From positions 2,666,001 to 2,730,000 of the forward strand of contig JASGIT010000001.1 in the NCBI GenBank assembly GCA_047601665.1: 64,000 nt of DNA, written 5' to 3'. Positions 1 through 9,557 of the stretch are shown here, piece after piece (within the stretch, counting starts at the first letter, position 1; the number at the start of each line of letters is the position of its first letter). The notes beneath the pieces were generated by a model that was given only the letters and a program-made list of their open reading frames with translations, was not told the origin of the DNA and did no database searches. The DNA comes from JASGIT01 sp047601665 (GTDB lineage: Bacteria; Pseudomonadota; Gammaproteobacteria; Burkholderiales; Burkholderiaceae_C). A program made the position numbers and the translations under genes.

Positions 1-251
1 AGAGAATCAGAGAACTGCGCGCCCGGCACGGGGTGACACAGGAGGAATTGGCGGACCGCTGCAGCATGTTCCGCACCTACTTGAGCCGCATTGAATCGGG
101 GCGGGCCAATCCTACGTTGACCGTGCTGCACGGGCTGTCGCAAGGGTTGGGCGTGTCCGTCGTGGAGTTGCTGGCCGCGCCCAGCGAGGCCGTGGGGCGC
201 GTGCGCGTGGTGAGCGCCCAGCCCGTGTCGCGCGGCAGGGCGGGGCGGTAA
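1..251 (+). CDS. XRE-family helix-turn-helix regulator (5' end cut off)
   Basis: The reading frame is open from the first base of the window, so the gene starts upstream; 82 residues are visible. They form one Cro/C1-type HTH: a TQEELADRC recognition segment, then a second helix with LSRIESGRANPT, which is the usual XRE signature, and LGVSVVELL at the end of the fold. A GTG at position 33 could be read as a start, but it lies inside the HTH, so it is not the true one. The protein ends soon after the domain with an Arg/Gly-rich tail, so this is a small single-domain DNA-binding regulator. It converges on the EAL-HDOD gene with 5 bases between the stops. The target is unknown. Confidence 0.8.
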   Translation, partial: RIRELRARHGVTQEELADRCSMFRTYLSRIESGRANPTLTVLHGLSQGLGVSVVELLAAPSEAVGRVRVVSAQPVSRGRAGR

Positions 252-256
252 GGAAT

Positions 257-1510
257 CTATTCGGTGGCCAGTTCCTCGGCCCACGCCAGTGCCTGCAGGT
301 GCGCCATGTTCACCTGGTGGCTGGACAGGTGCAGCGCGGTGGCCACGCGCGCGAAGGCCTCGTCGTCGCCGGACTCGCAGGCCATGGTGAGCTCGAGGAA
401 GGGCGCGAACACGCCGCGCTGGTGCAGCAGCGCGTCCACCACGGGCTGGGGCAGGGCCACGGCTTCGAGGGCGCGGTCCATGGGCAGGTTCAGCATCACG
501 TCCAGCAGCGAGAACACGCCCACCACGAAGGCGTTGTCGCATTCCTCGGGCGGCAGCAGTTCGGCGGCCAGCAGCTCCATCAGGCGGCCGCGCACCACGG
601 CGGTCTGGCCCACGGCGGGCGCGGCGCCGCCCGCGCGCGAAGTGGTCAGGAGCAGCGCCGCCCAGCGCAGCAGCTTTTTCAGCCCCAGGATCATGACCGC
701 GTGGCGGAACGAGGTGATCTCGCACGACAGGCCGAAGCCCGACGAGTTGATGAAGCGCAGCAGGTTGAACGAGAGCGTGGGGTCTTTCTTGAGCAGGTCC
801 TCGATGTCGGCGGTCTCGGCCTGGTGGCGCACGAGGTTGATCAGCTGCACGATGGTGGCCTGCGCCGGGCGGACGGTCTGCGCCTTCACCAGCGCGGGCA
901 GCGCGAACCAGTAGCCCTGGAACAGCTTCACGCCCAGGCCGGCCATGCGCTGGTGCTGTTCGGCGGTTTCCACCTTTTCGGCCACCAGGCGCGCGCCGGG
1001 CGCGTGGCTGCGCGCGAACTTGACCAGGGGCTCGGCCAGCTCGGGCGGAAAGGCGCCCATGTCCAGCTTGATGAACGCGGCGTACGGTAGCCAGCCCATG
1101 TAGGCCCGGCGCAGCACGTGCTGGTTGAACGCCAGGCGAAAGCCCCGCGCGCGCAGCGCCTCGAACGTGGCGGTGCGCGCGGCGATGTCCTGCGCCGGGG
1201 CGTCGGCGGGCAGCACGGGCACTTCGAGCACCACCTTGTCGGGGTGGATGAGTTCGAGGTGGCCGCCCGCCAGGCTGTCGAGCGTGCAGTTGATGAACAC
1301 CGTCTTGCGGTCCATGATCGCTTCGGCGCCCGCGTAGGACAAGGCGTTGAACAGCAGCGCCGCGTCGCTGGCCGCCGTGTGGCGGTCGTGCGCGGTGGAG
1401 CGGTCGAACAGCTCGTAGCCGATGACGGCGCGCTGCTCGTCCACGATGGCTTGGCGGGCGATGACGGCGGTGTGGGCGTCTTCCAGGGCGGTGGTTTCGG
1501 TGTTCGACAT
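257..1510 (-). CDS. EAL and HDOD domain protein (copy 1)
   Basis: A 417-residue protein with an N-terminal EAL-like domain (about residues 15-215; GYELFDRS, AEKVET) and a C-terminal HDOD domain (about 215-405; LLKKDPTLSFNLLRFINS, LGLKKLLRWAALL). EAL domains joined to HDOD usually lack the full metal-binding set of active c-di-GMP phosphodiesterases, and the canonical E-x-L is YELF here, so a signalling or scaffold role is likelier than catalysis (inference). It lies 3 bases downstream of a paralogue with the same architecture, so the pair is a tandem duplication and is probably co-transcribed. Confidence 0.85.
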   Translation of the reverse strand: MSNTETTALEDAHTAVIARQAIVDEQRAVIGYELFDRSTAHDRHTAASDAALLFNALSYAGAEAIMDRKTVFINCTLDSLAGGHLELIHPDKVVLEVPVLPADAPAQDIAARTATFEALRARGFRLAFNQHVLRRAYMGWLPYAAFIKLDMGAFPPELAEPLVKFARSHAPGARLVAEKVETAEQHQRMAGLGVKLFQGYWFALPALVKAQTVRPAQATIVQLINLVRHQAETADIEDLLKKDPTLSFNLLRFINSSGFGLSCEITSFRHAVMILGLKKLLRWAALLLTTSRAGGAAPAVGQTAVVRGRLMELLAAELLPPEECDNAFVVGVFSLLDVMLNLPMDRALEAVALPQPVVDALLHQRGVFAPFLELTMACESGDDEAFARVATALHLSSHQVNMAHLQALAWAEELATE

Positions 1511-1513
1511 GGT

Positions 1514-2773
1514 TCAGGCAATGGCTAGCTGATCGGCCCAGGCCAGGGCTTGCAGATGGGCGAAATTGATCTGCTGGCTGGTCAGGTGGAGCGTGGCGGC
1601 GGCGCGGTCGAACAGGGCATCGTCGCTGGCCTCGCAGGCTTCGGCCAGCGTGAGCAGCGCGCCCAGCGGCCCTTCGTGGTGCAGCACGGCGGCGGTCATG
1701 GGCCCGGGCACCGACACCAGGTTCAGCGCCTGTTCCTGCGGCAGGCCCAGCATGGCGTCCAGCAGCGAGAAGATGCCCGCGACGAAGGCGAGGTCGGCCT
1801 CGTCCTGCGACATGGTTTCGAGCGCCAGCAGTTCCATGAGCCGCGCGCGCACCACGGCGGTCTGGCCCGCGGCGGGCGGCGCGCCGCCCTGGCGCGACAC
1901 GGTGAGCAGCAGGGCGGCCCAGCGGAACAGTTTCTTCAGGCCCAGCAGCATCACGGCCTGCTTGAACGAGGTGATCTCGCGCTGCAGCCCGAAGCCCGCC
2001 GAGTTGATCAGGCGCATGAGGTTGAAGGCCAGGCCCGCGTCTTTCTTGAGCACTTCCTCGATGGCGTCGGTGCTGGCCTGCTGCCGCACCAGGTTGATGA
2101 GCTGCACGATGCTCGCCTGCGCGGGCGCGAGCAGCCGGGCCTCGACCAGCGCGGGCCGCGCGAACCAGTAGCCCTGGAAGAGTTGCACGCCGCAGTTGGC
2201 GATGTGCATGTGCTGTTCGGCGGTTTCCACCTTTTCGGCGACCAGCCGGGCCTGCGTGTGGCGCTGCGCGTGGCGCACGAGCGCGGCGGCCTGGCCGGGG
2301 GGCAGCACCGAGACGTCGAACTTGATGTAGTCGGCCAGCGGCAGCCACGCGGCGTAACCCGCCTCCAGCAGGTGGTGGCTGAACGCGAGGCGGAAGCCCC
2401 GCGCGCGCAGCGCCGCGAGGATGGGCGCGCGCGCGGCGGCTTCGTCCGCGCGAGGGGGCAGGGGCGGGATTTCGAGCACCACCTTGCTCGGGTTGATCAG
2501 TTCCAGGTGGCCGCCCGCCAGGCTTTCGTGCGTGCAGTTGACGAACAGCAGCTTATTGCCCACGAGGTCGTCGGCGCCCGCGTGCGAGAGCGCGGTGAAG
2601 ACCAGGATCACGTCCGACGCCGCCGTGTGCCCGGACTCCGTCATGCGCGAGCGGTTGAAGAGCTCGTAGCCCACGACTTCGTGCTGGGCATTCATGATCG
2701 GCTGGCGGGCGATCATGGCGGTGGAGGGGGCGGCGGGCGTGTCGGGCATGGCAGCCATTGTAGGAATGGTCAT
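1514..2773 (-). CDS. EAL and HDOD domain protein (copy 2)
   Basis: A 419-residue paralogue of the next gene downstream, with an EAL-like domain (AMIARQPIMNAQHEVVGYEL; AEKVET) followed by HDOD (EEVLKKDAGLAFNLMRLINS; LGLKKLFRWAALL). The start ATG at 2773 overlaps the stop of the DUF455 gene as ATGA, which favours this start over the inner Met of MPDTPAAPS. The EAL motif is degenerate in the same way as in copy 1, so phosphodiesterase activity is doubtful. The reading frame stays open far upstream across the DUF455 gene, but that stretch is an Arg/Gly-rich shadow and is not part of the protein. Confidence 0.85.
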   Translation of the reverse strand: MTIPTMAAMPDTPAAPSTAMIARQPIMNAQHEVVGYELFNRSRMTESGHTAASDVILVFTALSHAGADDLVGNKLLFVNCTHESLAGGHLELINPSKVVLEIPPLPPRADEAAARAPILAALRARGFRLAFSHHLLEAGYAAWLPLADYIKFDVSVLPPGQAAALVRHAQRHTQARLVAEKVETAEQHMHIANCGVQLFQGYWFARPALVEARLLAPAQASIVQLINLVRQQASTDAIEEVLKKDAGLAFNLMRLINSAGFGLQREITSFKQAVMLLGLKKLFRWAALLLTVSRQGGAPPAAGQTAVVRARLMELLALETMSQDEADLAFVAGIFSLLDAMLGLPQEQALNLVSVPGPMTAAVLHHEGPLGALLTLAEACEASDDALFDRAAATLHLTSQQINFAHLQALAWADQLAIA

Positions 2774-3573
2774 GCCTGCTCCAGCCACTGCAACTCGGCC
2801 TCGCTGAACCCCGCCGCGCGCCGCGCCGCTGTGTTCAGCGGCGGCTTGGGGCGCGGGGCCTCGTGGCGCCGGGCGAGCACGGCGTAGTGCGCCTCGGGGT
2901 CCAGCCCGTCGCGCTCGCAGAGCCAGCGGTACCAGTGGTTGCCGATCAGCACGTGGCCCACCTCGTCGCGCAGGATGACGTCCAGGATGCCCACCGCCGC
3001 CAGCGCGTCGGGCGTGCCCACGTTGCGCAGCTTGGCCTGGATCTGCGGCGTGGCGTCGAGCCCGCGCGCCTCCAGCGTGCGCGGCACCAGGGCCATGCGC
3101 GCCACCACGTCGTGCGCGGTTTTCTCGCACATGGTCCACAGGCCCTGGTGGGCGGGAAAGTCGCCGTAATCGTGCCCCAGGCCTTGCAGGTGGGCGCGCA
3201 GCAGGCTGAAGTGCTTGGCCTCCTCGGCGGCCACGCGCAGCCAGTCGAGGTAGAACGGGCGCGGCATTCCGTCGAAGCGCCAGACGGCGTCCAGCGCGAG
3301 GTTGATGGCGTTGAACTCGATGTGCGCGATGGCGTGGATGAGCACCGCGCGGCCTTCGGGCGTGGCGGGCGAGCGGCGCGCCACGGCGGTGTGGTGGCGC
3401 AGCTCGGGCCGCGCGGGGCGGCCGGGCAGGGTGCCGGGGTCAGGCGTTGCGGGGGCGGTTTCTGCTATCGTAATGTGAGCTGTTTGCGCTTGCAGATCAA
3501 GCGCTAGAGCCACTTTTTGCTCAATATCCGGCTCGCACAGGGCTTGCAGGGCCAGGTGGCGCAGTTCGGTCAT
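2770..3573 (-). CDS. DUF455 ferritin-like protein
   Basis: A 267-residue protein of the DUF455 family, which has a ferritin-like four-helix fold. Likely di-iron ligands are visible: HIE (E86), EEAKH (E118, H121) and DEVGH (E204, H207). The biochemical role of the family is not settled; a di-iron oxidase or hydroxylase is plausible from the motifs. The ATG at 3573 overlaps the permease stop as ATGA, and its own stop overlaps the next EAL-HDOD start the same way, so translation is likely coupled. Residues about 15-37 are encoded by a copy of the dispersed GCGCTTG/CAAGCGC repeat, in the variable stretch before the conserved core. Confidence 0.85.
   Translation of the reverse strand: MTELRHLALQALCEPDIEQKVALALDLQAQTAHITIAETAPATPDPGTLPGRPARPELRHHTAVARRSPATPEGRAVLIHAIAHIEFNAINLALDAVWRFDGMPRPFYLDWLRVAAEEAKHFSLLRAHLQGLGHDYGDFPAHQGLWTMCEKTAHDVVARMALVPRTLEARGLDATPQIQAKLRNVGTPDALAAVGILDVILRDEVGHVLIGNHWYRWLCERDGLDPEAHYAVLARRHEAPRPKPPLNTAARRAAGFSEAELQWLEQA
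3463..3531 (-). repeat. Dispersed repeat copy inside the DUF455 gene
   Basis: The forward strand reads a GAGCTG stretch, then GCGCTTG (3486-3492), five bases, CAAGCGC (3498-3504), TAGAGCC and a T-run. This is the repeat family seen at ten other places in the window, in reverse orientation. It lies wholly inside a coding frame and encodes roughly KVALALDLQAQTAHIT. Confidence 0.7.
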
Positions 3574-4967
3574 GCCAGCTTCGGCAACAGATTCATCAGC
3601 AGCACCATCGCCAGCCCGACCAGGGCCACGATGGACTGCACCACCGAGATGGTCTTGGTCGCCTCGCCCATGGTCATGCCGAACGATTCCTTCACCAGCC
3701 AGAAGCCCGCGTGGTTGGCGTAGTTGAAGAACAGCGAGCCGCAGCCGATGGCCAGCGCCAGCAGCGGCAGGTTCAGCGCGGGGTCGGCCCCCGCCAGCGG
3801 CGCGAGCAGGCCCGCCGCGCCCACGATGCCCACCGTGGCCGAGCCGGTGGAGACCGACAGCAGCATGGCGATCGTCCAGCCCAGCGCCAGCGGCGGCAGC
3901 GAGAAATGCTGCGTGAGGTGCACGATGGCGTCGCCCACCTTCACGTCCGTCAGCACCTGCTGGAAGGCGCCACCGCCCGCGATGATGAGCATGATGCCCG
4001 CCAGCGGCTTGAGGCTCGCGCCCAGCGCGTCGCGCAGCTTCTGCGTGTCGCCGCCGCGCGCGTACACCAGCACCGTGCACGCGAACAGCACGCCCAGCAG
4101 CATGGCGATCAGCGGGTTGCCCAGGAAGGCGGCCACCTTGGCCAGCGGCGCGTGTTTGGGCAGCAACATCTCGGCCAGCGTGTGCACCAGCATCAGCAGC
4201 GCGGGCAACAGCACGGTGAAGATGCCCAGGGCCGCGTTGGGCTGTGCGCCCGGCGCGAGCGTGCCTTGGCCGCTGTGGGCGCTGGTGAACTGCTCCAGCA
4301 GCGCCGCGTCGGGCCGCACCGTCATGCGCGGCGCGAGGAAGAAGGCGTACAGCGGCCCGCTGAGGATGATGGACGGAACGGCGGCGATGAAGCCGTACAG
4401 CATGGTCGGCCCGACCTGGGTCTTGAGCGTGGCGATGGCCGTGAGCGGCCCCGGGTGCGGCGGCACCATGCCGTGCATGGACGCCAGCGCCGCGATCACC
4501 GGCACGCCCACGTACACGTAGGCCGAGCCCTTGAAGCGGGCGCGCGTTTCGAGCTTGCGCGCCACGCTGAAGATGAGCGGCAGCAGCACGACGAGGCCGA
4601 CCTCGAAGAACATGGGAATGCCCACGATGAACGCCGCCAGCGACATGGCCCAGGGCAGCGCCCGGTCGGGCGCGCGCCGCAGGATGGCGTTGGCGATGGA
4701 CTCCGTCACCCCCGTGTCGGCCAGCACCTTGCCCAGCATGGCGCCCAGGGCAATGATGATGCCGACCGCGCCCAGCGTCTTGCCCGCGCCGTTCGTCACC
4801 GCGCCGGCCACGCGCTCGATGTCCATGCCCGCGAACAGGCCCACGCCCACGGAGGTGACCAGCAGCGCCAGCATGGGGTGCAGCCGGATGCGCGAGACGA
4901 TCAGCGCCACCAGCAGCAGCACGCTGGCCAGGGCGGTGAGTAAAAGCCGGATGTCGAGTTCGGTCAT
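3570..4967 (-). CDS. GntP-family gluconate/organic-acid permease
   Basis: A 465-residue, strongly hydrophobic membrane protein with the GntP layout of about 12-14 segments. Visible family features are LVTSVGVGLFAGMDIERV, IALGAMLGKVLADTGVTES, MFFEVGLVVLLPLIF, PPHPGPLTAI and a C-terminal SLFFNYANHAGFWLVKESFG. GntP proteins import gluconate or related sugar acids by proton symport; the exact substrate cannot be told from sequence. The start is the ATG at 4967 (MTELDIRLLL). It heads the reverse-strand chain GntP-DUF455-EAL/HDOD-EAL/HDOD and is divergent from the carbonic anhydrase gene across 88 bases that hold the promoters. Confidence 0.9.
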   Translation of the reverse strand: MTELDIRLLLTALASVLLLVALIVSRIRLHPMLALLVTSVGVGLFAGMDIERVAGAVTNGAGKTLGAVGIIIALGAMLGKVLADTGVTESIANAILRRAPDRALPWAMSLAAFIVGIPMFFEVGLVVLLPLIFSVARKLETRARFKGSAYVYVGVPVIAALASMHGMVPPHPGPLTAIATLKTQVGPTMLYGFIAAVPSIILSGPLYAFFLAPRMTVRPDAALLEQFTSAHSGQGTLAPGAQPNAALGIFTVLLPALLMLVHTLAEMLLPKHAPLAKVAAFLGNPLIAMLLGVLFACTVLVYARGGDTQKLRDALGASLKPLAGIMLIIAGGGAFQQVLTDVKVGDAIVHLTQHFSLPPLALGWTIAMLLSVSTGSATVGIVGAAGLLAPLAGADPALNLPLLALAIGCGSLFFNYANHAGFWLVKESFGMTMGEATKTISVVQSIVALVGLAMVLLMNLLPKLA

Positions 4968-5006
4968 GGGAGCGCCCTGGAATACGTTTGGTCTGTGGCG
5001 AAGGAG

Positions 5007-5028
5007 GAAACCTACAATTCTAGGTTTC
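5007..5028. promoter_or_regulatory. Inverted repeat over a -10 box, ahead of carbonic anhydrase
   Basis: A perfect 8-bp inverted repeat, GAAACCTA-N6-TAGGTTTC, lies between the divergent GntP and gamma-carbonic anhydrase genes, 27 bases before the ATG at 5056. A good -10 hexamer TACAAT (5013-5018) sits across its left arm and spacer, and a weak -35 (TTGGTC, 4988-4993) lies 19 bases upstream. A protein bound to the dyad would cover the -10 element, so this may be a repressor operator. The regulator is unknown. Confidence 0.45.
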
Positions 5029-5055
5029 ACTGGTACACGGACGGAGACTCCCCGC

Positions 5056-5583
5056 ATGGCGATTTACGAACTGGATGGCACGGCCCCGCGCGTGGCCGCG
5101 TCGGCCTGGGTGGCCGACAGCGCCCAGGTGATGGGAAACGTGGTGGTGGCCGAGGATGCGAGCGTCTGGTTCGGCACCGTGGTGCGCGGCGACTGCGAGA
5201 CCATCACCATCGGCGCGGGCTCCAACGTGCAGGACGCGAGCGTGCTGCACGCCGACGTTGGGCTGCCCATCACCATTGGCGAGCGCGTCACCGTGGGCCA
5301 CCAGGTCATGCTGCACGGCTGCACGATCGGCGACGAGACGCTGATTGGCATCGGCGCCATCGTGCTCAACGGCGCGAAGATCGGCAAGAACTGCCTGGTG
5401 GGCGCGGGCGCGCTGGTCACCGAGGGCAAGGAGTTTCCCGACGGCTCCATGATTCTGGGCAGCCCCGCCAAGGCGGTGCGCCAGTTGACGCCCGAACAGA
5501 TCGAGGGCCTGCGCCGCAGCGCCCAGCATTACATCGACAACGCGCGCCGCTTCAAGGCGGGCCTGCGCAAGATCGCAGATTGA
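5056..5583 (+). CDS. Gamma-carbonic anhydrase family protein
   Basis: A 175-residue left-handed beta-helix protein of the YrdA/PaaY gamma-class carbonic anhydrase family. Hexapeptide repeats run from about residue 15 to 140, and the three zinc-ligand histidines are at the expected spacing: H65 (VLHAD), H82 (VGHQVMLHG) and H87. The ILGSPAKAVR tail is typical. The family binds zinc and may hydrate CO2, though many members have no proven activity. The ATG at 5056 is preceded by an IR/-10 region, and the Hsp33 gene follows after 7 bases in the same direction. Confidence 0.9.
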   Translation: MAIYELDGTAPRVAASAWVADSAQVMGNVVVAEDASVWFGTVVRGDCETITIGAGSNVQDASVLHADVGLPITIGERVTVGHQVMLHGCTIGDETLIGIGAIVLNGAKIGKNCLVGAGALVTEGKEFPDGSMILGSPAKAVRQLTPEQIEGLRRSAQHYIDNARRFKAGLRKIAD

Positions 5584-5590
5584 TTCTTCA

Positions 5591-6580
5591 GTGTCCGAAC
5601 TCCACAAATTCCTCTTCGACGGTATGCCGGTGCGCGGCATGGTCGTGCGCCTGACCGACGCCTGGACCGAGGTGCTGCGCCGCCGCGCCGGCAACAGCGA
5701 AACCGGCGCCTACCCGCCCGCTGTGGCCGAACTGCTGGGCGAAATGGCGGCGGCGGGCGTGCTCATGCAGGCCAACCTGCAGTTCAACGGCGCGCTGGTG
5801 CTGCAGGTGTTCGGCGACGGCCCTGTGAAGCTGGCCGTGGCCGAGGTGCAGCACGACCTGGGCCTGCGCGCCACCGCCACGGTGAGCGGCGCCGTCGAGC
5901 CCGGCGCGCGCCTGCCGGACATGGTGAACGCGGGCGGCGCGGGCCGCTGCGCCATCACGCTCGACCCGCAGGGCCGCCAGCCCGGCCAGCAGGCCTACCA
6001 GGGCGTGGTGCCGCTGCAGGACGCCGGGGGGCGCAAGTTCAACCGGCTGTCCGAGGTGCTCCAGCACTACATGCACCAGTCCGAACAGATCGACGCCACG
6101 CTGGTGCTGGCCGCCAACGACCAGGTGGCCGCGGGCCTGCTGATCCAGCGAATGCCGCTCAAGGGCGAGGCCAACCTCGCGGGCAGCACGCACGCCGAGC
6201 AGGGCGCGGACGAGATCGGCCACAACGAGGACTACAACCGCATCGCCCACCTGGCCGCGAGCCTCACGCGCGATGAGTTGCTGACGCTGGACGTGGACAC
6301 CATCCTGCGCCGCCTGTTCTGGGAAGAGAAGCTGCTGCGCTTCACGCCCCGCCAGGGCGTGGACGGCCCGCGCTTCGCCTGCACCTGCAGCCGCGAGCGC
6401 GTGGGCGCCATGCTGCGCAACCTGGGCGCGCAAGAGGTCGAATCCATCCTGGCCGAGCGCGGCCAGGTCGAGGTGGGCTGCGAGTTCTGCGGCCAGCAAT
6501 ACCACTTCGACGCGGTGGACGCGGCCCAGCTCTTCACCGCGCCCGGCAGCCAGCCGCCGGGCACCCCCGTCATCCAGTGA
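5591..6580 (+). CDS. hslO: Redox-regulated chaperone Hsp33
   Basis: A 329-residue Hsp33 homologue. The N-terminal domain begins ELHKFLFDGMPVRGMVVRL. The C-terminal redox switch has its four zinc-binding cysteines as C264-x-C266 and C297-x2-C300 (FACTCS and CEFCGQ). In the known family, oxidation of these cysteines releases zinc and turns on holdase activity against unfolded proteins in the cytoplasm. It is a little longer than the E. coli protein (about 290 residues). It follows the carbonic anhydrase gene closely and may be co-transcribed with it. Confidence 0.95.
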   Translation: MSELHKFLFDGMPVRGMVVRLTDAWTEVLRRRAGNSETGAYPPAVAELLGEMAAAGVLMQANLQFNGALVLQVFGDGPVKLAVAEVQHDLGLRATATVSGAVEPGARLPDMVNAGGAGRCAITLDPQGRQPGQQAYQGVVPLQDAGGRKFNRLSEVLQHYMHQSEQIDATLVLAANDQVAAGLLIQRMPLKGEANLAGSTHAEQGADEIGHNEDYNRIAHLAASLTRDELLTLDVDTILRRLFWEEKLLRFTPRQGVDGPRFACTCSRERVGAMLRNLGAQEVESILAERGQVEVGCEFCGQQYHFDAVDAAQLFTAPGSQPPGTPVIQ

Positions 6581-6611
6581 GCTTTTTTCGATTCAATCCT
6601 CTAGGAAAACC

Positions 6612-7373
6612 ATGCGCAAAACCCTGATCGCCCTGGCGCTCGCCGCCGTGGCCGGCACGTCCTTCGCCGCCGACCTGCGGGTGGGCCTGAACCCGGCCTA
6701 CGAACCGTTCGAATACAAGAACGCCCACGGCGAGGTCGTTGGCTTCGACGTGGACATCGCCAAGGCGCTGTGCGCGCAGCTCCAGCGCAAGTGCGTGTTC
6801 GTCGAGTCGGAGTGGGACAGCGTCATCCCCGCGCTGCAGGCCAAGAAGTTCGACGTGGTCATCAGCTCCATGTCGATCACGCCCGAGCGTGCGCGCGTGG
6901 TGGACTTCACCCAGCGCTACTACAAGACCCCCAGCGCCATCGTGGTGAAGAAAAGCGTCAAGTACGACGGCCCGGCGTCGCTCAAGGGCATGAAGATCGG
7001 CGTGCTCAAGGCCAGCACGCAGGAGAAATGGGCGCTGGGCGAACTCAAGCCCGCCGGCGTGGACGTGGTGCCCTACCAGTCGCAGAACCAGGTCTACCTG
7101 GACCTGCAGGCCGGCCGCCTGGACGGCACCGTGGCCGACAAGGTCGAGGTGAACGGCGGCTTCCTGCGCAAGCCCGAGGGCAAGGACTACGGCTACGTCG
7201 GCGCGGACCAGTACGACACGAAGTACTACGGCGAAGGCATCGGCATCGCCATGCGCAAGGGCCAGGGCGACCTGAAGAAGCAGCTCAACGACGCGATCGA
7301 CACCATCCGCAAGAACGGCACCTACAACGAAATCGCCAAGAAGTACTTCGACTTCGACCCCTACGGCAAGTAA
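6612..7373 (+). CDS. Periplasmic basic amino-acid-binding protein (HisJ/ArgT-like)
   Basis: A 253-residue solute-binding protein with a clear Sec signal peptide (about residues 1-20, ending GTSFAA). The mature part has the type-3 polar amino-acid-binding fold: NPAYEPFEYKN, GFDVDIAKALC, DVVISSMSITPERARVVDF. These segments match lysine/arginine/ornithine- and histidine-binding proteins. It is the first gene of a four-gene transporter set with two permeases and a HisP-like ATPase. The 9-base gap to the next gene supports one operon. Confidence 0.92.
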   Translation: MRKTLIALALAAVAGTSFAADLRVGLNPAYEPFEYKNAHGEVVGFDVDIAKALCAQLQRKCVFVESEWDSVIPALQAKKFDVVISSMSITPERARVVDFTQRYYKTPSAIVVKKSVKYDGPASLKGMKIGVLKASTQEKWALGELKPAGVDVVPYQSQNQVYLDLQAGRLDGTVADKVEVNGGFLRKPEGKDYGYVGADQYDTKYYGEGIGIAMRKGQGDLKKQLNDAIDTIRKNGTYNEIAKKYFDFDPYGK

Positions 7374-7382
7374 GCCAGCCCC

Positions 7383-8069
7383 ATGCGTGACTACTACCTT
7401 GCCATCCTGCACGGCTCGCTGCTGACGGTGGGGGTGTCGCTCGCGTCGCTCGTGGTGGCCACGCTCATCGGGCTGGCGGGCGCGGCGGCCAAGCTCTCGG
7501 GCCGGCGCTGGCTGGCGGGGCTGGCCACCGTCTACACCACCGTGGTGCGCGGCGTGCCGGAGCTGGTGATGATGCTGCTGGTCTTCTACGGCGGCGCCAT
7601 CGGCCTGAACAGCCTGCTCGAATGGCTGGGCAACCCCGACGGCATCGACCTCGACCCCTTCGTGGCCGGGGTGTGCACCATCGGCTTCATCTACGGCGCG
7701 TACATGACCGAGACCTTCCGGGGCGCCATCCAGTCCATCCCCAGGGGGCAGATGGAGGCCGCCTGGGCCTTCGGCATGGGGCGCGGCCAGACCTTCGTGC
7801 GCATCACGCTGCCGCAGATGGTGCGCTACGCGCTGCCCAGCTTCACCAACAACTGGCTGGTGCTCATCAAGGCCACGGCGCTGGTCAGCCTGATCGGGTT
7901 GCAGGACATGACCTACCTCGCCAAGCAGGCCAGCGCGGCGGTGCGCGAGCCGTTCGCGTTCTTCCTGTTTACGGCGGCGCTGTACCTGGTGTTCACGTCA
8001 ATCTCGCTGTGGGCGCTGCGGCGCGTGTCGGCGCGTTACAGCCTGGGGGCGGACAAGGTGCAACTGTGA
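7383..8069 (+). CDS. hisQ: Amino-acid ABC transporter permease, HisQ-type
   Basis: A 228-residue inner-membrane permease with about five membrane segments. Family features are TVVRGVPELVMMLLVFYGG, GVCTIGFIYGAYMTETFRGAIQ and the coupling EAA loop MEAAWAFGMGRGQTFVRITLPQM. It is close to HisQ along its length and should pair with the HisM-like permease that follows. Its stop (TGA, 8067-8069) overlaps the GTG start of hisM, so translation is likely coupled. Confidence 0.9.
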   Translation: MRDYYLAILHGSLLTVGVSLASLVVATLIGLAGAAAKLSGRRWLAGLATVYTTVVRGVPELVMMLLVFYGGAIGLNSLLEWLGNPDGIDLDPFVAGVCTIGFIYGAYMTETFRGAIQSIPRGQMEAAWAFGMGRGQTFVRITLPQMVRYALPSFTNNWLVLIKATALVSLIGLQDMTYLAKQASAAVREPFAFFLFTAALYLVFTSISLWALRRVSARYSLGADKVQL

Positions 8070-8775
8070 ACTGGGACGTCATCTTCCAGCCCGACACGCT
8101 GGCGCTATACGGCCACGGGCTCGTCGTCACCCTGCAGCTCACGCTCATCAGCCTGGCCGTGGGCGCGGTGCTGGCGCTGGCGTGCGCGCTGGCGCTGGTC
8201 AGCCGCCGCGCGTGGCTGCGCTGGCCCGCGCAGGCGTTCACCTACTTCATGCGCGGCACGCCGCTGCTCATCCAGGTGTACCTGGTCTACTACGGCCTGG
8301 CGCAGCTCGAATGGGTGCAGGCGCGCTGGGACACGGTCTGGCCCTGGACGCATTTCAAGGAGCCGTTCTTCTGCGCGCTGCTCTCGTTCAGCCTCAACAC
8401 CGCCGCCTACACCGCCGAAACGCTGGCCGGCCTGATCCGCGAGACCGCCAGGGGCGAGGTCGAGGCCGCGCGCGCCATGGGCATGGGCCACGGCCTGCTC
8501 ATGCGCCGCATCGTGCTGCCCGGCGCGCTGCGGCGCATGTTGCCGTCCTACGGCAACGAGGTGGTGATGATGCTGCACAGCTCCAGCCTCGCCAGCACCG
8601 TGCCCGCGCTGCTCGACCTCACCGGCGCGGCCAGCCGCGTGTACGCCGACTTCTACCTGCCGTTCGAGGCCTACCTCTCCGCTGCCGCCATCTATCTGTG
8701 CATCACCCTGGCCCTGATCGCCGCCACCCGCTGGCTGGAGCGCCGCTACCTGGGCTACCTGGCACCCCGCAAATC

Positions 8776-8779
<4 letters not shown>
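8066..8779 (+). CDS. hisM: Amino-acid ABC transporter permease, HisM-type
   Basis: A 237-residue permease. The GTG start at 8066 overlaps the previous stop as GTGA. Visible parts are TYFMRGTPLLIQVYLVYYGL, FSLNTAAYTAETLAGLIRE and the EAA loop VEAARAMGMGHGLLMRRIVLPGAL. It forms the heterodimeric channel with the HisQ-like subunit. The stop overlaps the GTG of the ATPase gene in the same GTGA arrangement, so the last three genes are linked by two overlaps. Confidence 0.9.
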
Positions 8780-9549
<770 letters not shown>

Positions 9550-9557
9550 CTTGGGTA

